Shown here in pieces: positions 1 to 4,936 of a stretch of 11,305 bases of DNA (position 1 is its first letter; each line of letters begins with the position of its first letter). Location: contig DFTJ01000017.1 of assembly GCA_002381485.1 (NCBI GenBank), positions 65,576 to 76,880 of the forward strand, written 5' to 3'. A program made the translations under genes and the position numbers. This DNA is from Candidatus Saccharibacteria bacterium UBA4215. GTDB taxonomy: Bacteria; Patescibacteriota; Saccharimonadia; Saccharimonadales; Saccharimonadaceae. Below the pieces are notes generated by a model. It saw nothing but the letters and a program-made list of their open reading frames with translations, made no database searches and was not told the origin of the DNA.

Positions 1-1
1 T

Positions 2-1042
2 GCTATAGGGGGTGCTTCTCGGCGCGGAGTAATAGTTAAAGGCGGACGCTTCCTTGAAGTCTTGAGCAAAACAAAAGCAATCGCCTTCGATAAAACGAAA
101 ACGCTCACTGTGGGAACTCCTGTAGTGGTTGAGGTTATTACCTTCAACGGTGCATCTAAAGAAGATGTGCTCGCTGATGCGGCAGGTCTAGAGAAGTTTT
201 CTTCCCACCCTCTTGCTTCTGCTATTGAGGCGTATGCGGCTCAAGAAGGTGTCAAGCCTCACGCAATGGATAAGTACAAAAACGTCGCTGGGCGTGGAGG
301 CATCGCCAACTGTCTTGTTTGTGACGGTAAAGATCATGCTATTGGTAACCTGGAACACATAGGCAGTAACGCGAAAGCAAGCAAAGAAGTTATTAAGGAA
401 GTTGAGCGTCTTGAATCGCAAGGGATGACATCAATCCTCGTGAGTGAGGGAAAGGTCGTCATTGGTCTGATTGGTGTCACCGATGAGCTGCGTCCTGAAT
501 CAAGGGGTGTCATCACGGCCCTTAAGCGCCTCAAGGTTACTCCTGTCATGTTGACGGGTGATAATAAGCTTGCTGCGAAGTACGTTGCTGATCAGGTAGG
601 AATCAAGGATGTTTATGGTGCACTTCTTCCCGAAGAAAAGGCTGGATTAATCGAAAAGCTTCAGAAAAAATATGGAAAAGTTGCAATGGTCGGCGACGGC
701 GTCAATGATGCCCCGAGCCTTGCGAGGGCCGATGTCGGTATAGCAATGGGAGGCGGCGGTTCGGATATTGCGATTGAAACAGCTGATGTGACGCTTATGA
801 ACGATGCGATCGGAACAATTCCTTACCTTATGGATGTCGGACAGCAGACCTTTAGGGTAGTACGACAGAATGTGTACGGATCTTTGGCGGTTAAAGGTGT
901 CATATTGGTAGCCGGTGCTTTAGGGCTGGCGAGTCTAAGTGTTGCGGTGGCGGTTGACGCAGCTATGGCAATTCTCGTAGTGGTGAATGGTTTGCGATTG
1001 TTTGGGGCTGGTGCAAAGACGTTTAAACAAATTAAAGCATAG
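2..1042 (+). CDS. P1B-2-type heavy-metal (Zn/Cd/Pb) transporting P-type ATPase, C-terminal part
   Basis: The frame is open from base 2, so the gene starts left of the window; a TTG at 62 is internal, because the codons before it encode the usual ATPase lead-in (GVIVKGGRFLE). About 346 residues are present: P domain, N domain and the last two membrane helices. Visible motifs are the phosphorylation loop D-K-T-K-T (89-103), the P1B N-domain HP pair in SSHPLA and the following GxG, TGDN (554-565) and GDGVNDAP (692-715). The final helices carry a Lys in NVYGSLAVKG (codon 893) and an Asp in AVAVDAAMA (codon 956), matching the TM7 Lys and TM8 Asp typical of ZntA/CadA-type Zn2+/Cd2+/Pb2+ exporters. 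The metal-binding CPC helix lies outside the window, so metal choice is inferred. Odd feature: the near-invariant Gly of DKTGT is Lys (AAA at 98-100), two base changes away from a Gly codon. The protein would act in the cytoplasmic membrane. Confidence 0.9.
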   Translation, partial: AIGGASRRGVIVKGGRFLEVLSKTKAIAFDKTKTLTVGTPVVVEVITFNGASKEDVLADAAGLEKFSSHPLASAIEAYAAQEGVKPHAMDKYKNVAGRGGIANCLVCDGKDHAIGNLEHIGSNAKASKEVIKEVERLESQGMTSILVSEGKVVIGLIGVTDELRPESRGVITALKRLKVTPVMLTGDNKLAAKYVADQVGIKDVYGALLPEEKAGLIEKLQKKYGKVAMVGDGVNDAPSLARADVGIAMGGGGSDIAIETADVTLMNDAIGTIPYLMDVGQQTFRVVRQNVYGSLAVKGVILVAGALGLASLSVAVAVDAAMAILVVVNGLRLFGAGAKTFKQIKA

Positions 1043-1171
1043 GTTCAAAAGCTTCATCCTCGAACTAATCGGTGAAATGTTGCGATAGGCTTAATCGATT
1101 ACCTAGGTTAAACGAAAAATTCTTAAAAAAGTACTTTCGAACTCTAAACTAAGCGGCAATCGACTACCGTT

Positions 1172-1236
1172 AAAAAACCATACCAATTGATGGCTTTTTG
1201 CAGTGAAAATTCTACTTGGTATGGAGAAAGATTTTT
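1172..1236 (+). repeat. Inverted repeat with two mutually exclusive pairings, possible terminator/attenuator
   Basis: CCATACCAA (1178-1186) is the exact reverse complement of TTGGTATGG (1216-1224), giving a 9-bp stem with a 29-nt loop, followed by ATTTTT (1231-1236). The left arm can instead form a local hairpin with ATGG (1190-1193), flanked by A6 (1172-1177) and T5 (1195-1199), which resembles a weak bidirectional terminator for the upstream ATPase. The two structures cannot coexist. Function is inferred. Confidence 0.45.
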
Positions 1237-1288
1237 AGAACTATATAAGTAAGTTCTTCCTTCCTCTGTCTTTTCATTATACGGGTGA

Positions 1289-1335
1289 ACCAAAAGCATC
1301 AAGGTAGTACAAGTCTCCACCTTGACACTTTTGGT
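1289..1335 (+). ncRNA. Long two-part stem-loop in the DUF3768 leader
   Basis: ACCAAAAG (1289-1296) pairs with CTTTTGGT (1328-1335) for 8 bp; a symmetric CA/CA internal loop follows; TCAAGGT (1299-1305) pairs with ACCTTGA (1319-1325) for 7 bp; the 13-nt apical loop is 1306-1318. All 15 pairs are Watson-Crick and no ORF explains it. It lies 62 bases upstream of the DUF3768 start, so it is probably part of the 5' untranslated RNA or a protein-binding element. I do not recognise a known riboswitch class. Confidence 0.5.
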
Positions 1336-1344
1336 CGCAGCCCG

Positions 1345-1393
1345 TGCCTCTTAGACAGAGAGGCAGAAAGCCCTCTCAGAAAGAAAAGGAGGG
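1345..1393 (+). promoter_or_regulatory. Candidate four-segment RNA switch masking the DUF3768 ribosome binding site
   Basis: Segment A TGCCTCT (1345-1351) pairs with B AGAGGCA (1359-1365), 7 bp. Segment C CCCTCT (1371-1376) pairs with D GGAGGG (1388-1393, the Shine-Dalgarno), 6 bp including one U-G. Alternatively GAGAGG (1358-1363, overlapping B) pairs with CCTCTC (1372-1377, overlapping C), which frees the Shine-Dalgarno. So A:B plus C:D would be off and B:C on. The pairings are read directly from the sequence; the regulatory role is inference. Confidence 0.4.
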
Positions 1394-1397
1394 TTTC

Positions 1398-1712
1398 ATG
1401 GAAACTCAAGTTGGTGATATAGCAAAACTAAACGATAGGTTTCGGGGGATGTGCCTCAATGTGTATTACACGAGTGGGGTGCGAGATGGGATTATAGATC
1501 TCATCGAGCTGTCTCGAAAAATAGAGAGCTTCAGTAAGTTTACCGAAGATAACGACCCATACGGTGAGCACGATTTTGGCTCGCTCATGTTTGAGGGCAA
1601 GAAGGTTTTCTGGAAGATAGATTACTACGACAAGGAGCTGAAGTATTGGTGCGATCCGCTCAGTCCGGACTGTAACCGAACCCTAACAGTGATGTTGGCC
1701 GAAGAGTACTAA
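1398..1712 (+). CDS. DUF3768 domain-containing protein
   Basis: A 104-residue protein recognised as DUF3768 by its N-terminal LNDRFRG and the central run NDPYGEHDFG followed by VFWKIDYYD and the C-terminal RTLTVMLAEEY, which together cover nearly the whole family consensus. The ATG at 1398 is chosen because AGGAGGG (1387-1393) lies just upstream; a GTG at 1344 would add 18 basic residues, has no ribosome binding site and would run through the hairpins of the leader. DUF3768 proteins are small, of unknown biochemical function, and are known mostly from plasmids, phages and other mobile DNA, which fits the neighbouring recombinase. Acid- and aromatic-rich, no membrane segment. It converges with the replication-relaxation-like gene, leaving 34 bases between the two stops, where a short ACGTC/GACGT hairpin is visible but no T-tract. 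Confidence 0.85.
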   Translation: METQVGDIAKLNDRFRGMCLNVYYTSGVRDGIIDLIELSRKIESFSKFTEDNDPYGEHDFGSLMFEGKKVFWKIDYYDKELKYWCDPLSPDCNRTLTVMLAEEY

Positions 1713-1746
1713 ACTCTTCACGTCCTGAGCAAGACGTCAAAGGGCT

Positions 1747-2523
1747 CTATATTAAGCCGACTGGAGAGCTGGTTTCCCTGGCGTATGTCCAGATAGCACT
1801 AGTACGATAGTCCCCTAGCGCCTTGATCGTTGTTGCCCCGATCGATAGCTCATCAGTATCAATGCCCGCACTTTCAAGCGACTTTTTGGCGAAGTCGAGA
1901 AAGCGTACTTCATTATTACTATCGGCAAAGACAAAGAGTAAAGCAGGGTACACTCCCCCACTCCAGCCCTCTTCTTCGCTATGGGTTATATATTCAGCCA
2001 GACGTTTTCTGATCAGAAACGGTTGGACATCATGCGACAGCGTGATGAAGTACTCACGATCACCACGTAAATAAAGGTCTGGCTTGGTCTCTGGGAGGTC
2101 ATCGAAGGCGGAGAGTTCTTGTTTAGTGAATATCTGGTAAGTATCACCGTAGCTTCGCTTGAGGGCGTTGAATACTGCCAACGTATCAATACTGTGTTGC
2201 ATGAAGGCAGTACTGATCGATTTGTTCTTGTAGTAGCTATGTAGGACGTTAGGATCGAAGCGAGGATCATCTTTAAGAAGAGCGATGCCTTTTGTACTTA
2301 AGTAATAGATAGCTGGTTTACGATCAATTTTGAATACTGGTTCAAATTTACGACCGATGTATTCTTTTTCTAGTAAGATGTCGAGGGTTCTTTGTAATGA
2401 GTTTGATTTTAGGTTTTTGTAGCTTGTAAGTAATGGAATGGTTGCGTAGCGGAATTTGTAGAGCAAGGTTAAGATATGAAGTTGTTTAGCATTGAGATTA
2501 TAATGTGTTTTCTCTTTAGCCAT
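1747..2523 (-). CDS. Replication-relaxation (Replic_Relax) family winged-helix protein
   Basis: A 258-residue protein. The N-terminal ~80 residues look like a winged helix-turn-helix (LNAKQLHILTLLYKFRYATI, then a helix SNSLQRTLDILLEKEYIGR and the wing ending YYLSTKGIALL). The C-terminal part has the layout of Replic_Relax proteins: a helix beginning with a conserved His (MQHSIDTLAVFNAL), an acidic stretch with PDLYLRG, and a strand-helix LIRKRLAEYI, resembling a nuclease-like core. The family occurs on plasmids and integrative elements of Gram-positive bacteria and is thought to act with replication or transfer initiation; a role in mobility of this element is inferred. The ATG at 2523 is preferred over the upstream in-frame ATG at 2607 because AGGAGA (2541-2536) precedes it; the 28 extra residues have no such signal. 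Its promoter overlaps that of the divergent RHH-like gene. Confidence 0.7.
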   Translation of the reverse strand: MAKEKTHYNLNAKQLHILTLLYKFRYATIPLLTSYKNLKSNSLQRTLDILLEKEYIGRKFEPVFKIDRKPAIYYLSTKGIALLKDDPRFDPNVLHSYYKNKSISTAFMQHSIDTLAVFNALKRSYGDTYQIFTKQELSAFDDLPETKPDLYLRGDREYFITLSHDVQPFLIRKRLAEYITHSEEEGWSGGVYPALLFVFADSNNEVRFLDFAKKSLESAGIDTDELSIGATTIKALGDYRTSAIWTYARETSSPVGLI

Positions 2524-2654
2524 GAGTGTAGTCTTTCTCCTATATACATATATAAAAGAGGGAGAGTAAATAAGCAAGTACCTATCTGTTATTTTGTTCA
2601 TAATCATACTTAATGCGAAAAGTATGTTTTGTTACTTAAATTAACATAAATAGT

Positions 2655-2683
2655 ATTGTATATTTGTACTACAAGTAGTACAA
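2655..2683 (-). promoter_or_regulatory. Promoter for the Replic_Relax gene (TTGTAC-17-TACAAT)
   Basis: On the minus strand -35 TTGTAC occupies 2683-2678 and -10 TACAAT 2660-2655, with a 17-nt spacer. Both boxes differ from sigma-70 consensus by one or two bases. Transcription would start near 2648 and leave a leader of about 125 nt before the ATG at 2523. Confidence 0.55.
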
Positions 2684-2684
2684 T
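2656..2684 (+). promoter_or_regulatory. Promoter for the RHH-like gene and recombinase module (TTGTAT-17-TACAAT)
   Basis: -35 TTGTAT (2656-2661), 17-nt spacer, -10 TACAAT (2679-2684); start near 2691. Each box overlaps a box of the opposing promoter: this -35 covers the minus-strand -10 and this -10 covers the minus-strand -35. The two promoters therefore occupy the same DNA and should exclude each other. Confidence 0.55.
2664..2683. promoter_or_regulatory. Perfect 9+2+9 palindrome, probable operator of the RHH-like regulator
   Basis: TTGTACTAC-AA-GTAGTACAA is an exact inverted repeat lying in the spacers and end boxes of both divergent promoters. A bound repressor here would shut both. The TTGTACTA half-site recurs at 2778-2785 beside the RHH-like start. 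The neighbouring small basic protein is the obvious candidate ligand; this is inference. Confidence 0.6.
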
Positions 2685-2749
2685 TTAAGTATAGAAGATA
2701 GCACGTTAACAAGTCGGCTATGTACAAAGGGTAAACGGAGGGTTTTAGT

Positions 2750-2788
2750 ATGGTAAAAAACATAGAAAGTAAGACTGTTGTACTATAA
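2750..2788 (+). CDS. Possible 12-residue leader peptide upstream of the RHH-like gene
   Basis: ATG at 2750 is preceded by GGAGGG (2737-2742) at an ideal 7-nt spacing, and the frame MVKNIESKTVVL ends at TAA 2786-2788, seven bases before the RHH-like ATG. The RHH-like gene has no Shine-Dalgarno of its own, so terminating ribosomes might restart there. The peptide sequence has no recognisable attenuation signature. It could be a fortuitous reading frame. Confidence 0.35.
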   Translation: MVKNIESKTVVL

Positions 2789-2796
2789 TGATAGTA
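2778..2796 (+). promoter_or_regulatory. Second operator-like dyad with an exact TATAAT box at the RHH-like start
   Basis: TTGTACTA (2778-2785) repeats the half-site of the 2664-2683 palindrome, and TACTAT-aatg-ATAGTA (2781-2786/2791-2796) is a 6-bp dyad whose last base is the A of the start codon. TATAAT (2784-2789) sits six bases ahead of that ATG, the geometry of a leaderless promoter; the position for a -35 box (about 2761-2766) is poor. Confidence 0.45.
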
Positions 2797-2993
2797 TGGC
2801 AGTTCGACCAAAGATGCAGATAGACATTTCAACAAAGGCTAAAGCCCGTGCGAAAGCTGTGGCCGCCGATCGAGAGATTACACTGAGCGAGCTGGTGCTT
2901 ACGGCACTGACTAAACTTGGTGACGATAAACTCGCAAGACTCATTAAAGAGGACTTGGACCGCAAAGCAGGTCGCGGACGACCCGCAAAATAA
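2796..2993 (+). CDS. Small ribbon-helix-helix-like DNA-binding protein
   Basis: A 65-residue basic protein. Residues 7-30 read as a short beta strand (KMQIDIS) followed by two helices (TKAKARAKAVAADRE and TLSELVLTALTKL), the order of a ribbon-helix-helix fold as in MetJ/Arc- and plasmid accessory-type proteins. The tail GRGRPAK contains an AT-hook-like RGRP core that could add minor-groove contact with the AT-rich upstream DNA. ATG 2796 is the natural start; an in-frame TTG at 2778 would place the operator dyad inside the coding sequence. No Shine-Dalgarno is visible, so expression is either leaderless from the TATAAT at 2784 or coupled to the mini-ORF at 2750. Placement between two palindromic sites and a recombinase suggests an autoregulator of the element, or a recombination accessory factor. 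RHH assignment is by pattern only. Confidence 0.65.
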   Translation: MAVRPKMQIDISTKAKARAKAVAADREITLSELVLTALTKLGDDKLARLIKEDLDRKAGRGRPAK

Positions 2994-3022
2994 CTAAATC
3001 TATATAGCCGATCGGTTACGTG

Positions 3023-3047
3023 CCAGCGACAAGGAAACTTGGGCTGG
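3023..3047 (+). terminator. GAAA-tetraloop hairpin between the RHH-like gene and the recombinase module, weak terminator or attenuator
   Basis: CCAGC (3023-3027) pairs with GCTGG (3043-3047) and the inner CAAG (3030-3033) with CTTG (3038-3041), closed by a GAAA tetraloop (3034-3037) and separated by a small GA/G internal loop. The hairpin is followed by TATTTTC, a poor U-tract, so termination would be partial; the next Shine-Dalgarno starts 12 bases downstream. It could equally be a processing or stability element. Confidence 0.4.
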
Positions 3048-3068
3048 TATTTTCTATACGGAGGGTAC

Positions 3069-3287
3069 ATGGGTATTAGTAAGTTTCATAATTTTGTGGG
3101 TATCATCACTGAATCGTTCAGGGTTGATAATGAGGCTATCGAAGAGCTCCGCATTATTTTGGAACGTGAGAACCAACGCATCGTGACATACGAGGAAGCC
3201 GAAGCAGTTGGCCGTAGCTTAATTACGGTCGTTGAAACACTTGCGAACGGTCGTACTATCGTTGCAGATAGCGAAAAAATGGAATGA
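3069..3287 (+). CDS. Small hypothetical protein co-transcribed with the serine recombinase
   Basis: A 72-residue acidic protein that I cannot name. It is predicted mostly helical, with a middle segment reading as two helices (NEAIEELRIILERENQR, then TYEEAEAVGRSLITVVETL). The pattern of a helix, a T-x-E-E-A turn and a second helix ending in a leucine-rich stretch resembles short proteins that sit before site-specific recombinases in other Patescibacteria elements, but that is recall, not a search. ATG 3069 is chosen because GGAGGG (3060-3065) is immediately upstream; an earlier in-frame ATG at 3039 lies within the hairpin and has no binding site. The stop overlaps the recombinase start (ATGA, 3284-3287), so the two are translationally coupled and may work together, for example as a directionality or control factor. 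Confidence 0.6.
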   Translation: MGISKFHNFVGIITESFRVDNEAIEELRIILERENQRIVTYEEAEAVGRSLITVVETLANGRTIVADSEKME

Positions 3288-4918
3288 ACACGAAGAATAC
3301 AGCAGTCATACTGGCAAGAGTATCGTCCAAATCGCAAGAGGACGAGGGTTATTCGCTTGACTCACAGCTAAAGCTCCTACGGGGTTACTGTGAGAGTAAT
3401 GATCTAAGAGTTGTTCGAGTGTTTAAGATCGCTGAAACAGCTTCAAAGCAGCAAAGTAGAAAGATATTTAACGAACTTCTCACCTATTTAACTGATAATA
3501 ATGTCTATAACCTTACCGTAGAGAAAACTGACCGATTAACACGCAACCTGCGTGACGCCGTATCTATTGATGATTGGCTCGAGCTAGATAAAGACCGCAT
3601 GCTTCATGCCGTTAAAGAAAATTTGAGACTACATAAAGAATCTAAATCCGACGTTAAGTTTATGTGGAATATTCACCTAGCTGTCGCTAAAAAATATACA
3701 GATAACCTTCGCGAAGAGGCTATGAAAGGCTGGGCTGAAAAGCTTGCTCAAGGTTGGCTTCCTTCGCGTCCACCTATCGGCTACATGACGGCTATACAAA
3801 ATGGCAAAAGAGTTCATGTTCCCGATCCGAAGAAAAGCAAAGTTATTAAAAAGGCATTTGAGTTGTACGTTCAAGGAAGCGAATCAACCGCTACTGTTTG
3901 GTCTTTCCTTGAGCAAGCACATATAACGACCTACACTGGCAGGCCACTTACCAAAAGTGCTGTTCACCTCTTGCTGCAAAATCCATACTACATGGGTATT
4001 ATTCAGTTCAACGGTGAGAAATATCCGGGCTCACACCAGCCGATCATATCTAAACAGCTATATAAATCTGTTCAAACAAAAATGCATAGTGGCAGAGCTG
4101 TTAAGCAGCGTCGTCATGACGTTGCACTCAGAAACGTACTCACTTGTGGGTATTGCAGTAAATCAATCACATGGGAACGCCAGAAGGGTCATCTATATGG
4201 CGCTTGTCAGCGTGATTTAGTTGAGTGTAAGCAAAATAAATACTTACGAGAAGAACTGGTACATGAAGTATTGATCGAAAAGCTAGATAAACTCATAAGT
4301 CCGTCACCTACTGTTGTCCAATGGCTAGTTAATAGACTTGAAAACGAGTTCAACGCGTCGAAAGCTACCGTCATCGAATACAAACAGTCTTTAGAGACCC
4401 GCATTACACGACTCGAAAAAATGGATGAGATGTTATATGACGATAAACTTGCTGGTGACATTACAAAAGAACGTTATGAAACAAAACACACCGACATAGC
4501 TAAACAGGTTGAAGAACTCAAAGAAGAGCTTCTAGTTGCTGATGCAACAAGCGAGACCAAGCACCGTGAGGCTATCGGACTAATACAGCTTACACAGCAC
4601 GCAAAAGAACAGTATTTAGACACAGATTTAGCGAATGATGATAAACGTACGATTTTAACCGAACTCTTCGAATCAGTCACCTACATTAGCAACTCCGTAT
4701 CTGTTAAATACACAAAGTTTGTAGAAATGATCGCTGAGAAAAGCGCAATATCTAAGGAAATAATGGAGGACATAGAAATGCTTAACCGAACCAGCGATAA
4801 TAGCAAAAGTAACAGTAGTCAGGAAACAAAAAACAACGCAGAAATTGCGTTGCGTCCTGTTTGGCAGGGGCACGTGGAATCGAACCACGATCTAAGCTTT
4901 TGGAGAGCTTTATACTAG
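3284..4918 (+). CDS. Large serine recombinase (integrase), C-terminus encoded antisense to tRNA-Trp
   Basis: A 544-residue large serine recombinase. The N-terminal resolvase domain (about 5-150) has the ARVSS motif with Arg12 and the probable nucleophile Ser14, GYSLDSQ, and DRLTRN (83-88) with catalytic arginines. A Recombinase domain follows (about 157-270: GWLPSRPPIGY, LLQNPYYMG), then a zinc ribbon with Cys288, Cys291, Cys308 and Cys315, and a long coiled coil (about 350-450). Such enzymes cut and join attP and attB through a Ser-DNA intermediate. No Shine-Dalgarno is needed because the start overlaps the upstream stop (ATGA). The gene crosses the tRNA-Trp terminator and its last 18 codons are the complement of the tRNA itself, stopping at TAG 4916-4918. 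That tail (after about residue 515) is outside any known domain and was probably acquired or is remade when the element integrates. All key residues are present, so it looks active. Confidence 0.92.
   Translation: MNTKNTAVILARVSSKSQEDEGYSLDSQLKLLRGYCESNDLRVVRVFKIAETASKQQSRKIFNELLTYLTDNNVYNLTVEKTDRLTRNLRDAVSIDDWLELDKDRMLHAVKENLRLHKESKSDVKFMWNIHLAVAKKYTDNLREEAMKGWAEKLAQGWLPSRPPIGYMTAIQNGKRVHVPDPKKSKVIKKAFELYVQGSESTATVWSFLEQAHITTYTGRPLTKSAVHLLLQNPYYMGIIQFNGEKYPGSHQPIISKQLYKSVQTKMHSGRAVKQRRHDVALRNVLTCGYCSKSITWERQKGHLYGACQRDLVECKQNKYLREELVHEVLIEKLDKLISPSPTVVQWLVNRLENEFNASKATVIEYKQSLETRITRLEKMDEMLYDDKLAGDITKERYETKHTDIAKQVEELKEELLVADATSETKHREAIGLIQLTQHAKEQYLDTDLANDDKRTILTELFESVTYISNSVSVKYTKFVEMIAEKSAISKEIMEDIEMLNRTSDNSKSNSSQETKNNAEIALRPVWQGHVESNHDLSFWRALY
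4824..4852 (-). terminator. Rho-independent terminator of tRNA-Trp
   Basis: On the minus strand CAACGCA (4852-4846) pairs with TGCGTTG (4840-4834) through a 5-nt loop, 7 bp, followed by TTTTTTGTTT (4833-4824). It begins nine bases after the tRNA CCA. It lies wholly inside the recombinase reading frame on the other strand. Confidence 0.85.
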
Positions 4919-4936
4919 CCGTTGTACTATGCCCCT
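4862..4936 (-). tRNA. tRNA-Trp (anticodon CCA, CCA end encoded)
   Basis: Cloverleaf folded by hand on the minus strand: acceptor AGGGGCA/TGCCCCT (7 bp), D stem GTAC/GTAT with a GG-containing loop, anticodon stem AAGCT/AGCTT around loop CTCCAAA (anticodon CCA at 4904-4902), T stem CGTGG/CCACG with loop TTCGATT, discriminator G (4865) and encoded CCA (4864-4862). The G discriminator and the AGGGG acceptor start are usual for bacterial tRNA-Trp. The gene reads UGG only, consistent with the standard code. Bases 1-27 are shared with the same-strand HNH gene and bases 19-75 with the antisense recombinase gene. It has its own terminator; its promoter must lie within or ahead of the HNH gene. Confidence 0.96.

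Larger units (their letters stand above)
1043..1397. other. Non-coding, dyad-rich region between the metal ATPase and the DUF3768 gene
   Basis: No convincing gene is seen in these 355 bases. The first part (1043-1170) contains three short perfect palindromes close together: TAATCGATTA (1092-1101), ACCTAGGT (1101-1108) and AAAGTACTTT (1128-1137). The rest holds the inverted repeats and hairpins listed separately. The left end of the mobile module may fall here, but no copy of the tRNA-Trp 3' end was found that would mark it. No well-formed -35/-10 pair was found. Confidence 0.6.
2524..2795. other. AT-rich divergent control region between the Replic_Relax and RHH-like genes
   Basis: This 272-base stretch contains no long gene. 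It holds two overlapping divergent promoters, a perfect 9+9 bp palindrome, a second related half-palindrome at the RHH start, and a 12-codon ribosome-bound mini-ORF, each listed separately. It is strongly AT-rich compared with the genes to the right of the window. Confidence 0.7.
1398..4936. mobile_element. Small integrative element at tRNA-Trp (right end clear, left end not located)
   Basis: The block holds a DUF3768 gene, a Replic_Relax-like gene, an RHH-like protein, a small hypothetical gene and a large serine recombinase abutting a tRNA gene, a standard layout for an integrated element with its integrase next to one attachment site. The block is more AT-rich than the operon to its right. 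The right junction should lie in the tRNA-Trp 3' half or its terminator (about 4824-4918). The left limit given is only that of the first element-type gene: no second copy of the tRNA 3' end is in the window, so the element may extend to about 1043 or beyond the left edge and could include the metal ATPase as cargo. No conjugation genes are seen. Confidence 0.55.

Noticed and set aside
62-64. TTG at 62 as start of a 326-residue protein
   Set aside because: The same frame is open to base 2 and encodes typical P1B ATPase sequence upstream, so the gene simply enters from the left edge.
1048-1056. CAAAAGCTT matching the anticodon arm of tRNA-Trp, as a possible left att copy
   Set aside because: It is in inverted rather than direct orientation to the tRNA copy and only nine bases long, within chance for this window.
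1344-1397. GTG at 1344 as start of the DUF3768 protein
   Set aside because: No ribosome binding site, the added residues are outside the family consensus, and the stretch forms RNA hairpins; ATG 1398 has AGGAGGG upstream.
2524-2607. Upstream ATG at 2607 for the Replic_Relax protein
   Set aside because: The extension lacks a Shine-Dalgarno and family resemblance; ATG 2523 follows AGGAGA.
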